Source of the DNA: Blasia pusilla
Lineage: Eukaryota > Marchantiophyta > Marchantiopsida > Blasiales
Direction of reading: 5' to 3'
DNA length: 64,000 nucleotides
NCBI GenBank assembly: GCA_050084515.1
Contig: CM114274.1
Coordinates: 31,124,001 to 31,188,000 of the forward strand
Position numbers and translations under genes: made by a program. The notes beneath the pieces were generated by a model that was given only the letters and a program-made list of their open reading frames with translations, had not been told where the DNA came from and searched no databases. Below are positions 22,614 through 36,500 of the stretch, one piece after another. The stretch's first letter is position 1. Each line of letters opens with the position of its first letter.

Positions 22614-25441
22614 CATTTCATTTCATGGTGACATGGTTGGTGCATTCATCCTCTAAATAACTTCATCTTAGAATCACGTGTCTCATTCCCAAAAGGAGAA
22701 ACCTATGCTAAAATTCATTTTTCCGTCATGGGTCGAACCTCCTTACACTAGAACACTATCATTTGTAGTCTTGCTTACTCGTTGATTAATTGCGATTTAT
22801 AAAAACACTTTACCATGAGCCATGCGTGCACTAGTGAATTAAAATACAAGAACTTAATTATCGGTAAGATTCGAGAGTGTGGAGTGTTGCTTTGCCTCGC
22901 GCCTCCATTGCTCGCTCGAACGAGTACACAGTCGGAGAAATTACTATCGAAAGAAAATATTTAATAAAAATATCGAGAGAGAGAAGAGAGACGAAAACCC
23001 TCAACAAGCGGCCGATGACAAAAGTGGCGCGAGTGAGGTCGACGTTTCAAAATTCGAATGTCCTCTGGCTCTTGCCATGGCATCTCTAATGTGGCAGATG
23101 ACATCCCTTCGGTGCCACAACCTCACATCCCATCGATGCCACAAGCTCCACCGGAGTAGGTGCAAATCCGGAGGCGGGTGGCGGACGCAGGCAATCGTTC
23201 CGGGACCGCACAAAACAAGGCAACTTTTTCCATCCGCTCTTCACATCCCATTTCTACATCCGTCCTGAGGCTCGTGATCGCAAAGCCATCCGGCACTCCC
23301 TAAAGACAACTGCTTTTAAAGGGTAGGGGATGCGTCTTCTGCATCTGTAGGGGGTGCGGTGCGTCTACTGCATCTCCTGCTGAAACTTTTGCAAGCACAT
23401 GACAGTTTCTCCTTCACTTCTAATGAGAAGCTCGGATCTCGATCTACTGAGCTCGGGGGGAATGCTCATACCTTTCTATAGTCCCTACAGCACTTTTGTT
23501 TCTCGAGTAAAGGTGGGTACAAAATTGGGCGGGAATCGTACAAGTGAGGCAGTTTCAATTTAGGGCGTTGGGGGGTATTTCACTGGAGGTCGTTTGACGA
23601 ACAGGTTCAGATACCGGTACTACTCTGGGACGTTGGGAGGAGAAAGGTGTGGCGCTTGTGTGGATTGAGATGCACATGAACGCACATCTGCTTGAGCGGT
23701 GATGTGTGTCCCAATGCCCTGAAGTCTTGTTCACTTTCTGCCATTCGACTCATTTGAGCGTCGCTCCGTTCCCTAGTAGTAACTGCTCAGCTTCTCCACA
23801 GGCACCGCTCCTCGGCATACTTGCGAGAAATCGTGGATCAGTTCTGTGATGAAACAGAAGACAGAGACAGGCATGAGTGCGGCGGCGTTAGATAAGGACA
23901 TACTGAACGAATTGGAACTCATCTGGCGAACTTCGCATTCTCTCAAGCGCAAGGCTAGGTCGCCTGTTGCAGTCCCGCCTTAGATCTAGGGTGTGTAGTT
24001 AAGAGGAATTGAAAGAGGATCGTGCGACCCATTAAAAGGTGCACGGAACTGCCGAACCACGTAAATCGCCGCAGGGCTGGGGTTTCTAGTCAAAGATTTT
24101 GTCATTTAAGTGACACACTCATCCAGATGCACAAGATGTTCTTACGGCCCAGGTAATTCGGTTCCATGGAACTGTCTTAAGGGCATGGACCTTAACGCAC
24201 CAAAGATGTCTCCTTAGGATAAATGAATGAACTGATTCGTTGTCCAAGAGGATCATCGAAGAGGGCCGTGGGAAAACTTGAAAATACGAAGTATGCGAGC
24301 TAATGTAAGGTACGTGTTATCATCAAGAGGAAGTCAGCATTTTCATGAGAAGCCAACTATTGTGGATGTTCACCTCTAGCAACCGCGAACGATTTAGGAA
24401 CCAAGCGTTTTGAACCTGATCCCTACTGGATATGACACCAATCACACTCAGGGCAGGGACTGGAACAAAACGGGCGAGTCCAATGTTCTCATTGTAGTGA
24501 GAGTGAATGAGTTTTAGTCCATGAGACTTAGAAATTACTACCTTGGAGCATTAGAAGAGAGCGCAAATCCAAGCCAACCATACCAACGACCGTAAGAAAC
24601 CAGATGTGGAAGGTTGTAAATTACAGCGAGCACGGACCCATGAAATCAATCTGATTCTTCCAAGCCATGGAAAAACTTAGGGGACAACCTGGAAAGCTCC
24701 AGGGAAGTCCCTTTCAACTTCCAGATGGAAGCTACAGATGATTACATTGGCCCTACACAGTCTGTATACTCTGTTCAGCAGTGAAAACTCTTCCCTTTCC
24801 AGATCAAAGTCGGAGGATACAAAAGAATCTGGCCACGGCTTGGTGAAGCCTGGTGGACATAGGTGCAGAGAGGTATGGACCCTGTTGAGGTGCTCTTTCA
24901 GCATGAGAAGATGATTCTATACGTGGACCAAAATCAACCATGTCATCTCAGTTTCAAGACGTGGAATAGTCGACTGTAGATAGTGACAAAACATGTCATG
25001 GACAGACTTTGTCCATTAAGCAGTGTCTGTCGTTCCCTATTGGCCATAGCGCCTATATGGTAGGACGGTGCGAGTGACTCGGAAGGGAGTGCAGTTGGAA
25101 GAAGTGGAAAATTCAACTGTAAGAGAGGAGGGGTACTCTTTCAAATGGTGAGAAACTGGGTGTTGATGCAGAGCTTCCGATTGTTCGGCAGGAAATAGCA
25201 CTACGTACCTAACCAGCGTTTTGATCCCAGAAAGCATTACTCATGAGTGCAGCCCGAGCAATCAGCTGTGGGCAGAGAAAGTAGGCTACTGGGCGTGATA
25301 AACAGCTCTTGTGATACCAGCCAAACACAGATGGGGAGGAGGGTACTCGATCAACATCATATTGGAAGCAAGTAGGCAAACCAACGAAAACTTGAGCATT
25401 CAAAGGACTGCAAAGTGCCACAAAATCGAGGAACGGGTTCT
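22614..25441. other. Gene-island flank downstream of the importin gene, no gene recognised
   Basis: From about 22880 the base composition becomes GC-richer and resembles the gene island to the right. The part next to 25441 should include the importin 3' UTR. The minus frame at 25209-25445 begins just after the importin stop and reads DFVALCSPLNAQVF; it could be former C-terminal coding sequence lost by a frame change, but this is speculative. No other gene was recognised. Confidence 0.45.
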
Positions 25442-28400
25442 TCACCCACCTTGAAATCTACGTCGTGGATGAACCGGATGCTTTGCTGCGGCTGACACGA
25501 AAATTTTCTTGTCCGCTTCACTCCACACACCCCTTCGAGCTGGAAAATCCTTTGCACTGAAGGTTGACAACATTGCCACCGACGTGGCCTCCGGATAGCG
25601 CATGCATAGACCGTATAACACATCCGCCAAGCCATCTCTCAGAGAGTCTACGAGTTGATCCTTGGCCAAGGATCTCAAAACAACCTGTTACACAAAAAAG
25701 GAAGCCAAACTCAAAGACACAATCCAAATGGAGGCTAGGTGTTAAAATAATGAGGAACTCGGCTATCAGTGTAGTAAATCAGCAGGCATACTGACCTCCA
25801 CCACATGTACACCGTACATGGCAACAACCGAGTCTACATGGTGCACCAATTCCTCGGGCAATTGCCATATCACTTTTCCTTTGAAGTCGTCTTCGCTGAA
25901 TGAAAAGCATAAAATAACATCTGACAGTAATTTGGCACCCGCCAGAGCTGACGCTACATCTGCTCTCCGCACACAATCTGTTGAAGATAAAGAGCCATAC
26001 TTGAGCAATGATCTGACGTATTTCACCTCTTGCTAGCTATCACTCTGACATACAACTGTACGGAGATCGATAACTACTCCTCATTGTCTGCGGCTAGGAA
26101 TGGAATATGAGAGACTCTAGAGTCCCTAAAACTTGAAACACTGTCAATAAACTGTAATATAATTTCTCAGAGGCCAATAAGTGGTAATTCTCAGAGATCG
26201 AATGGGAAGTACTAATTGCGTCTAAGGCCATGCTTCTGAGAAGCTCAACATCCCTCCGACGCACCCATTGGCATATGCCAAATACGACAGGAAATATCTG
26301 ATGCTACTTGGAAGAAATACCGTAAGATGGCGAACAGACAGGGAGGGAGTACATACTGATAGCACATTGAATAATTTTCAAAAATGCCGGCGAGCTTAGC
26401 AAGATCAGAGGTTTGTGGTGCAGAAATGCTCTTGACAATTCACATATTGAGCAAAGAAGTGTCTCGGCGTTTTGCTGTTCAGTGTTCTCCATTTCAACTT
26501 CTCTCCCAATTTGAGTTTTGTGATCGGGTCCTTTCTTGGATCTTGCGTCGTCCTCAATTTTCTCCAGGTCTCCAATAGTGTCTGTAATTTCGCAAAAACT
26601 TGTAGCGAGGTACTGATCAACTTCCTTACCAATCCCGGTGTCCGCAGAACTTAGCATCACAATCTGGCCAACACGAATGTGTTAGAGGGAAGTTGTAAGA
26701 GAAAATGGAGTTTTGAAGAGAGGCCAGTTGGAAGGTCTGATCGAGCTTGTCCATCACCCTAGGAGAACACCAATCACATGCAAATCATCACACAGTACCA
26801 GATCAAACTCCTGCGGCGCAAAGAAATTCCTAACAGCCGAATTTCCTGAACCACAGTGAAGCTGTAGTACTTGCTCCAGGCTTGAAAAATTAGGACAAGA
26901 TAACGGCAAAAGAAGGGCAAGAGAAGTTGACAAGATGTGAGCCAGCCAAGAGCAGAAAGAAAGTATGCGAAACCCACATTGGAGAGGCATTCCAGACAAG
27001 ATGGAACTCTGTGTTGTGCGTACATAGCTGTTGCCGAACTTATCACGCGTGGCAGAACTCCAGCAAGAACTACGCCTACTTTGGCTGCAGTTATGCTCCA
27101 TAACTCACAGATAGCAGATGCAACATCGGAATCTCCAGCCCAACGATCAGCAACTACATCAAGGGCTGACCAGATTTCATGTAATATAGTCAGCGCAGGG
27201 TGTAGAGCTGGATCTCCTTGTGTTTGACAACCTGAATTGACAACCGCAGTGAGGACCCTGAGTTCCAGGGCAAATGTTTGTCCACTTATATCTGCATGTG
27301 CCTGCATAACACATGTTGCGTCAAGTCTTTAGAGTTCACTGGTCGGCAGTGCACTATCTCATGAACAAGAATGCGAAGCAGGCAGGACATAAAACAAATT
27401 CGTAGACATTCCATCATCACCTAACTCAACCCTATGAACCAAGGGAGTATTTCAACAGAAGTGACACTACACATCTTCTATTTTTCTTGGTCTACTTTGG
27501 ATGGGATAATATCCTTCAATATGGGTCTCCATTCCTGGTTTGCTTTGAGGTATGGGTGTCAGGCATCCTGCCAACTAACCTGCCGACCTTCATTTCCCAA
27601 CCATACAATCAATTCATTCATTCATTCTCCCACCGTATTTTTTTCTTCATAAGAGGGCATTTCGGCAAGCTGAAGCCTAGGTTTCAAATGTAGACACAGA
27701 AAGAATGAATATTGGTGGGAAAATTGCAAATTTCATAACTAAGATATGACCACCTTCTATATTCTTCATTTGACAGTTAGCAATGACAATCTTGAAGGCC
27801 TGTAAGATGTTGTACTAAATCGTACCCTCATCTCAGCAAGCGCCTTAATAGTAGACACTGCTGTCATGGTTAAGCTCGATAAGGCTGCTGTAGCATCCGC
27901 TGGAGGTAGGGCTGAAGCAACAACAGCCAGGCCCTCCACAAAAGCAAGACGTTCACTTCCTTCCAGTCCTTCCGAAGCTGACAAGGCCAGTTCATAAGTA
28001 TTGAAGATGGGAGCCAGAGCTCGTGCTGCAACGATGTGAGGAGCTGCTGCTCGACAGAGTCTTCCCAAAGTCCTTGCCGCATCGCCCCTGACTGAACACA
28101 ATGTAAATGATTCACAAACCAACAAGGGCTGTCATTTAGAACACACAATGAGGTTTTCCCAGTTCGATTTTCTGTTCATTATGATCAAGCAGTAGAAACT
28201 CGTGCATTTTATCTCATCCTAGCAGGTTCTCTTCTTGGAAAGATTTTTCTTATAGTTTGGGGTATCACTCTGACAAACTTATTACCTTGTGGAATGTTGA
28301 ACGCACTCATGGTATACTTCATTCCGGCTTCCAGGGAACCCAAATCTGAAGCTGTCCATTGAGCATAATTCTCTACAACCATTAGGGCTGACTGAACAAT

Positions 28401-31400
28401 CTTCAAGCAGGGCGACTTGGCCATATCTGCACCAGCAAACACACACTCCAGATCAAAAATTGCAATTGAAAAGAACTTTAATTGCAATTGAGACAGGCAG
28501 GAGGGCTTTTTATAGAGTTCTAAATTTGCGGAATAAGGGAAGGCGATGATAAGAGATCCGCATAAATTCTTACTGGAGAAAGTAAATCACAAGATAAGCT
28601 TTCATAGAGTTGGATACCTAGGTCAGAAGTGAGAATATTTACAGACATCCAAGAAAAGATAGCTGCCAGGAAGGACTTCGCCACTGCATTTTCCTCTTCT
28701 GAAAATAGCAGTTTTGGCTCAGAAGAAGACAATCCAGCCAAGGTCATAACCTTGCTGCTCAAAGTTGCTGCAGCAAATAGACACACCTCTGTGGACTGCC
28801 AAGTGGATGCTTGATGAAGTTGAACTAAAATATGTGAAAGCAATGCACTTCCTAACTGCTGATGAAAAGCCACAAGAGCCTCTGCAGCTACACCCTCTCT
28901 ATACCTGCAGACCTCATTATGGTCAGTTTGTCAATCCAAGTGGTAGTCACATTCAAAGTCGTATAAAACTGGTCACGTTTCCAGAGGATACAAATAAACA
29001 AAGGATTTTCATAGGAAACAGCGGATTCAAAGGATGTGCAATCCAATTACTTAAAGAGTTGCAACAAGCCTCCCTCCATCTTAATTTCCCACACGAATTC
29101 TCGACTACCTCAACATTTCATCTCCTTCTAAGTCTGTCTTGTCTTCATCTTCACAATCCACACCATATTTCGCTGACTCCAGTACAGCCTGCTTTTCAGG
29201 CAACAGACAAACTTCAGCATTTGAACTGTGGCATGACGTTAGCAGAAGTGATCATCACTAATTGGCTAGCATGTTCAAATTTTAGTTATCATCATCAATA
29301 CAGGCAAGTTCTGGAATTCGAACCAACATTTTGGTCATGAGTTCAGACCTGGGCTGCTGCTGCAAAACGTGGGGCTTGGAGGGTATCAGCTCGTTTGGAA
29401 GCAGAAATTGCTGCCAGTGAGGGCCAGGCTGCAGCACCAATTGCTGCACCTTCCAAACCGAGACCACCTCCTCCTCCTGATGCATCCACAAGCCAATCTA
29501 AAACAACGGACGCCTCACTTCCTCCTCGAGCAAGAAGTGCACCCTCACTTGTTGCAAGGACACTGATGAGTATAACAAGCCCTCTAGAGTGGATTCTCAA
29601 AGTAGGACTGCTTTGGACCATTCCAACTCCAGCTGCCATTCGGTACTTTCCCTGTTGTGCCAAAATCGCTGCACACTTAATGGAAACACAACCAGGTGAT
29701 GAGCAAGCCCCAGTAATCCGCCCCGAGTGCCTAAATGACCCTCAGAACACATTCTTATGAGCAAACTGGATGCCCAGGTATCCTAGTAACAACATCACAC
29801 CCTATGACAAGTCACGTTTGCTATCTAAAGCAGGAGGAAACACTTCAAGGACGCCTCTGCTGCTTCTTACGGCTGCACTGAATTGCATCGAAAGGGTCAG
29901 ATGATAATTACCAGAAATGGTCATTCGGACGGCTTCTTCTCTTCCGGGAAGAATTTCGACTGCCGCAATGTACTCTGAGAGAGTAGACACGGCAGCTTCA
30001 AAGCATTTGTCTTCTTCGGAACCCAGCGCTTCTAGCAGAGCATTGAAAAGGTTTGGGTACATGTGATACAGCTCCGATAATGTGAATCCTGCATTGATCC
30101 TGCTCAGCAAAATCACCATAAAGATCGCATTTCCAGGAGCACATCTACAAGTCACTCTAAGGCAGTCCTAATGATATCAGAGCACTAACTATTCACATGT
30201 TGATGTTGAGTTGTGACGAGAAGTATGGCACTGCAAAGATATCTACTCACGGAGGAAATGCAGGAAATGGTGAAGAAACATTACAAGAAAGTACCATCGT
30301 TCAAGACACACGAGAAGTTGTGCATCTTGCTGCAAGTTTGGAAAATTCTTGACTTTGTTTTCCAGGAACTGGAAAACCTCTGTACTACTATCTTGCAAGC
30401 ACCCTGCCACCTATATCAGGGGAGATCAGACAAATGCAGTGGATGTGAGTAACTGTCACTTCTGGGTGTATGTTGCAACAGGGTCCGCCACTCGGACCCC
30501 AGAACTCAGTCCATGTAGATGTATTTCAAATGGTTTCAACTTGAGTAACCAAGATTTTAGCGAAATTCGTTGAAAATAAATTGACAGAGTCTGATAGAGA
30601 GGGTTTTATTCTTGAAAGGTTGATTGGCTAGAGTTGCATTGCATATATTACTAAGGTACGACTGACAAATTATCTAGCATGGTTGGTGTTAACAATTCAA
30701 GTGCATTTAATAATCTGTAGTACCTCTCGTGGTAGTGCTCTGGACCGAACGAAAATTTCCTCTGCAACGGTTGCTAGAAGTTCAAATGCAAGCGGAAACT
30801 CCACAAGAGGCTTCTCCCTCAAGACACTCTGCACTAACTGTATTGACGAACAAGACGTAAACCCGGTCAGGAAGAAGTCCGGCGAAACTGGTCCTCCAGA
30901 TTTTCTGCAAGCTGGTCCAGAGCGGCCAAATGTCCATGATGCAAGGCTGGCTAACCACTTCAAGAGTCGGATATTAAAAAATACTCCAATTCACTGACAA
31001 AGAGACATTGGATGTACCAGAACTGGGGAAGGAAATCGTTAAAATCGTACCTCAAAAGTGGCATCTTCTCCAGCGACCCCAGCTGCAGCGCTCACCAACA
31101 CGAAGATCCGTGAAGTAAACCAGGGATTTCCGAGATTGTACGGGACCTGTCTTAGTAGAGTATCAAACATTTCCCATGCATCATCACTCCCAAGCTGAAT
31201 CCAGTCCGACCTGATCTTTCCTAGCAGAACATTGAGGGTGAAGTATCGAATTTCCAAGGAGTTGCCAAAGGGAGACTGCGCAGGTGGAAATGCGAGATAC
31301 AAAGCTGCAGTCCATGCAAAAGGCTGAGTAACGAATTGGGCCAGCCAGTCATTCGCTGCGATCCGCTTTGGTGGATCATCGGCTACTTGCAGCAGTGAGG

Positions 31401-31563
31401 ATATCGCCCGCTCCAATTCCATGGCGCTCTTCAGTACCTTGCCTTCATCCAGGGCTTCGTTTTTAGCTCTCTCCTCCTCTTCGTGCTTTTCATTTCTTCC
31501 CTCCGTTTCCTCCATTAATTCCCCCACTTCCCCTGCTCCGTTCAATCTACTTCCCATATCCAT
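25442..31563 (-). CDS. Importin-beta family nuclear transport receptor (TNPO3/IPO13-like), 13 exons
   Basis: Exons (minus): 31563-31051, 30837-30724, 30410-30295, 30099-29912, 29668-29349, 29188-29109, 28904-28618, 28426-28286, 28091-27826, 27301-about 26978, 26663-26357, 25977-25796, 25684-25442. All phases close and give 1026 aa, the usual size of importin-beta receptors, which are built from about 20 HEAT repeats. The N-terminus (RIAANDWLAQFVTQPFAWTA, then LEIRYFTLNVLLGKIRSDW) is the importin N-terminal/Exportin-1-like pattern. Later segments include CLERWINAGFTLSEL, RGDAARTLGRLCRAAAPHI and IVMLSSADTGIGKEVDQYL. Residues 15-50 are a charged, Glu-rich extension. Such receptors bind Ran-GTP and carry cargo through nuclear pores; plant TNPO3-like MOS14 imports SR splicing factors (family knowledge; cargo here unknown). 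The ATG at 31563 was chosen as the first in frame. The least certain border is the end of exon 10, where the donor is weak. Confidence 0.85.
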
Positions 31564-33530
31564 TGCTTGAGGGAGTCGGGAGCTGTCCCTCACTCCTTGC
31601 GAAAGCAACCTGGTAAACGATTATTTGAATCCTGACCCACAAGAACTGCAGCTGAATGGACCCACCGATCAAAGTGTGAGAAGGCTAACACACGCACACA
31701 TACATAGATCAGGCTCCCTGAAACTCTCTAGTAGTCACACGAAATGCGGACCAAGGACAAAAGTAGAATTAGCCACCGACTGCGGCATAATTTTGGGAAA
31801 GGGTTTTGTCCTCTACCTATCTCCTGCAGAGCGGATCTAGAGGCAATATGTTCTACCCAGACCTAAGCTTCTAAGTCTTTGGAGATGCAAACTACGACTG
31901 TGGAGCTTCAGCTCCAATCGACAGAAGTCCAGTCACCCGTCCTCCTAGCTGGCTGTACCATAGCTGGTAGACGTTCTCAAACAACAAGCAGACCCATATT
32001 ATTGCACATAATTTTCACAACCAACCATAGCAAACCATGACCAAAAATACTACGAACGACCCACAGTGGTAATCCAAGCATGATAGCCCTAATCCCAGCC
32101 ATAAAGTCCAACCAGACTCACCCACCTAAGACGACCCCTCCAGATCTTCCCTACCCAGTTCTATTTTCTACAAACGAAGACACTCCGGAATGTCTAGAAC
32201 CACCCATGTAAGAGGTCATGTCATTTGGGTGAGATTGGGAGCTGAGCATTTTTGGATGACAAGCTGTGTGAAGTTATCTTGATCTCCTGCTACGTGTGAT
32301 GACCATGCAAGTAAGCATCGTCTTCACGTGCCAGGTTCATTGAGGGCGTATGTAATCGTGCTCAGTGTGGACCTCGACAGCGCTAGAGTATGACACAGTT
32401 GGCACTAAGCTATTGAATGTAATTAATCCACTGCCATTTCCGTCCACGATTAAGAAAACAGTCGAGAGCTTCATCACATAATACCCATCCTCTTGCTCCC
32501 GATCTGGATTCTTCACCTAGTGCGAGTTGATGGGTCCAACTCGAAGTTGAGTGACTAGGTAGCAGCGCGTCCAACATGTGTCCCTAATTTGGGCAGCTCG
32601 CGTGTTGGACTCCAACACGACAAGAGAGTCCATTGGAACGAAGCTAGCCATGTTGGGAGGGAACCGATCATACTATCCCTAGTCTCAACTGATCCACACC
32701 CGCACTGGCAGTCGTCCAGAGCGGGAGAATCTGGTGCACTGGATGAATCTGAAGCTGCTCAGATTAGCAGCTGAAAAGTTGAGCGAGTTAGGGGATCGTG
32801 AACAGGAGAGTGGAGAGGTGAGCTGGTCATGCGAACCAGGTTCCCCGGGATAAAGGGTCTGAACAGTGCTTGAGCGAGATGAGAATGGGACTGTTTGCTT
32901 GCCTGCACAGCAAGCAAGGCTTCGTGGTGACACACCTGTCTTAGATATTTGTAGCCAGCTACCATTTTCGCTTTGGTTGTGTGTGCCTTTTCGTGTGCGG
33001 GGGCAAATTAGAGACTCTGGCCAGTGACAGTTCGAGTAGTAATTTGAAGTTCTGGGTGAGACAGGCAGTCTTGCCGTAGGAGAAGAAGGACAACAGTTGC
33101 GAAAGTAGGAATAGGAATTGAAAACGCAAAAATGTTCGAGAAAACTGCATCGGATCAAGAGCCTTATGATGATCCAGGGGTGTCTATGCCAGCAGCACAT
33201 TGGGCCGGCGTCAGTCGTCCATCTCACGAACGGTTCCATCACATCGCTGGTGGGTCACAGAGATGTTCTCCCTGCCATCTTTCTTTCTTTCTCTCTCTCG
33301 ATCGACATTACATTGCTTCATATAGTGGAAGCTCGATTCCTTCTGCCTGTGAAGCATTGGCGAATAGGAAAAATGAAATTGGGCCAACAGTCCGCAGTTC
33401 AGTTGGCTACACATCGCTCCAGCACATTCAGCCATTGAATGCATGTCAATTACACAAACCAATTCGACTCAATTGTAGGAGGTTAACAAAAAAGTCACGA
33501 ATCTCGCTCGAAACCTGTCAACCAGGACAG
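31564..33530. promoter_or_regulatory. Shared divergent promoter region (importin / lipase)
   Basis: About 2 kb separates the two divergent start codons. It presumably holds both promoters and 5' UTRs. An open frame at 33132-33632 (plus) overlaps lipase exon 1 in another frame and is taken as a chance ORF. No TATA box or defined element was identified. Confidence 0.45.
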
Positions 33531-36500
33531 ATGGAGAGTCCATCCGCTCCCCTCACCTCCAACGACGTCCCATGGCTCCTGCGTCGAGCGAAACTCCTTT
33601 CTGACCATCGCAACGACCAGTTATGTGAGTAGGGCGTGTTATCGTTGCCATCAAGACCCGTGGAAAAACGTTGAGCCATGACTCGAAATTTCCAGCTTCT
33701 ACAAAAAACGATTCACATTCTTGCCGATAAGCGATCAGTTCCACAAAGCGCTGACAAACCCACCGAACCCTCCCATCTACTACCTCTACAGAAGTGTAGT
33801 TGCTGGGTTGGAGACCTTTCGGTGTAAACAGCTTAAACGTTTTGAGTTTGGATTTGACGAATTTGCTGGATGTCCAGAAGGTGAGAAGATTCCGACCGCT
33901 ATTCAGACGACGCTTGCAGCAGTCGCAGCTAGCATCATATACAGTGCCGCTGGGATGAGCCGCTGGGGCCTTGCCGAACTTACACTAGGTCTGTATAAGG
34001 TGTACTGTCGTCACAATCGTGAGCACGCTATGGACACAATATCTGGGCTTCTTGTTACTTCAATGTAAGCTCAGGATTATATACAGGATACCTACTTTTC
34101 TTCTCGTGTGGCCTTTCACTTCGCTCGTTTGTTCCATGACATTTTCACTGATTCAGTTCCTGGTGATAGAATTATAACGTTTGATAACATCGCAGTCCAT
34201 TGATCTCTCCATGCTGATCCGGAGATATTATTTCTATGGTGGAGAAGTTGCTGCATTACATCTTCTGTTCTTCCCGGGACTCTTTATGGGGTTTCTTGGA
34301 TTTGAAGCGTTGAATTAAATGAAACCAGAATGCACTTCGCTCAAGGTTTGTCCGTTTGCAGGCGTGAACTGCAGGATATTTCCCATTGGCTCAATTGGGC
34401 GAGAGCGGCATACATGGACAAGAAAGATTTGCTTGCGTTAGAAGTTGGGGTAAGCAGACAAACTATACTAATCCGTTTTCGCGTTTTTATGGTTTTGACT
34501 TGGGATTTTGTTTGTGACATATGCAAAATAATTGTACAGAGTAAGTTCGTAGAGAACATGGAATGTTTTCAATAGCAAGGTGGTGATCTCCTTTAGGTTT
34601 TCTTCGTTTCTTGGTTTTGGCTTAGGCGTTTGGTCTGTGACATCTGCAAAACAATCGTTTACGGGAAGTCCATGAGAACATGAAATGTTTTCAACAGTAG
34701 GGTAGTGATTTGCAAGCCGATGTCGTCGTGGGTCAGGTTGAGACAACTAGGGTTTCCTGAAGCGTTTTGCAGCTATGGTTCATCCATGATGGTGCATAGT
34801 GGTGAATTGAAAGCACTGAGGGAAAATTGTTCCGGGTTTGTAGATACAAGTGAGCGACATCATCAAGCATGAGACAACATCAGCAGTTGGACGACCTGCA
34901 TATTTCTTAGCCCTCAATCACTCAAAAAAAGCTGTCGTATTGTGCATCCGAGGTACCTCCTCGGCCACAGATGTTTTGACGGACTTGCAGCCCCACAGTG
35001 AAAGCTTTGAAGATGGGTGAGTAGCAGGAGCTTCTTCTCTGGTTTGAAGGAAGTTGTTATGAAGTTTCTTCGATCCCGTCGTTGGTTCTTTAGTGGATAT
35101 GAACTTTCTTGTCACGAGATGCTACACTCAATGAAACGTCGCCATTTGATTCTCAAACCCTTGTCTGTTGTGCCTGAGTTTTCGGGAGGGCACTCTTCTT
35201 CGAATCCAGTCTATCTTAACTAAAGTCTTATTGTCTGTTAGGCTCCCACTTGATCAGGTCTTCAGGTAGTTCCAGTGGTCGTCTAGCATTTCTGAGTCGG
35301 TGTACACTGGTGTCTGTTGCCTGGTGGGCTAGTCCTGTGACCCTTCATATCATTTCCTCCCACTAGGATGATTGGTTCGGTGTTTCAAGCGCTTGATCTG
35401 ATTAGATTAGATTAGATTCTTCTCAAATGATGTGCTTGGTAGGATGCACGTTGGACAGTTGGTGAAAAACATGAGTTTCAAGTAGGCAAACCTTGTTTTG
35501 AACTCTCTCGCAGAAGGAAAAGCTCGTGTACCTACATGGAAATTTGCTTATAGAGAAGACTCCCTTGAAAAAGAAATTTCTTTGTGGGTCTGTGGTTGCA
35601 TGATTGTGTTTCAAAGACTTTCTGCGCTGACAGCTTGATGCTCGACCATGACACCTGAATGGTACCACTCACACCATATGAGAGAGTTTCCCTCCCCTCA
35701 GATCGTAGTTTCTTCAGTTCCTCCTCCTGCATCCATCCTAGTCACCAGAAACGTGAGTAGGGCATGGGTCTATGGTCGCAAGGCTTTGACATTCGCTACT
35801 TAATGACCTATCGAATGGCCATGTTTCTTTAATTCTTTTATTTGGCCTTGTTGCACTTGCACCGGGTCCTGGAGTCAAATCTCCGACCATGCTTATTTGA
35901 ATCTCTGTGGGTTTGTAGGTTTGCGCACTCAGGGATGCTTGCTTCAGCACGATGGTTTCTAGACAATCGAGAAACTATGGACAAGATCAGGGAGCTGATG
36001 GCAAGTCACGTAAGTCTTTTGGCATTAAGTCTCTGCACATTCTCCAATGAGAGGCTCTACTAACCCAGACCTTGTGTTTAAAAAGAAAAAGAAGAAGTTA
36101 TGTGGATTAGTCGGAATGGGAAGTTGTGAATATCACATGGAATACTCCTGATTCGTTTCACCAATGTCTCTGGTTAATCGTTGCTTTTCTTTGTACTCGC
36201 TAGGTTTTTCTCCTATTTTTCTTCGCTGTCTTCTGTAGCTGTTGTGAGACAAGATTTCGCTTATTCACATATTTTTGATAGACAAATTCTAGCACCTCTT
36301 ACGGCAAGTAGTCACGAGGACTTTTGTTGTTTGTTGAGATCGTAGCTTGGTACCACTTCAAAACAATGTGACAGAAGTGTAACAATTGTACATCTTTGTA
36401 GAACAGGGGTATCGACTTGTAGTGACAGGGCACTCCTTAGGTGCAGGTGCAGCATCTTTACTGGCGATGCTTCTAAGAGAAACAAATCAAGCAGGCCTCA

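Noticed and set aside
25209-25445. Further importin exon after the stop at 25442
   Set aside because: Joining it would need an intron of about 37 nt, too short for plants, so the in-frame TGA ending at 25442 is kept as the end.
28765-29340. 191-codon plus-strand open frame
   Set aside because: It lies antisense over importin exons 6 and 7, whose splice phases all close on minus; it is a shadow.
33132-33632. 167-codon open frame starting with an ATG upstream of the lipase
   Set aside because: It overlaps lipase exon 1 in another frame and has no family pattern. The exon 1 frame from 33531 joins in phase to the conserved lipase exons.
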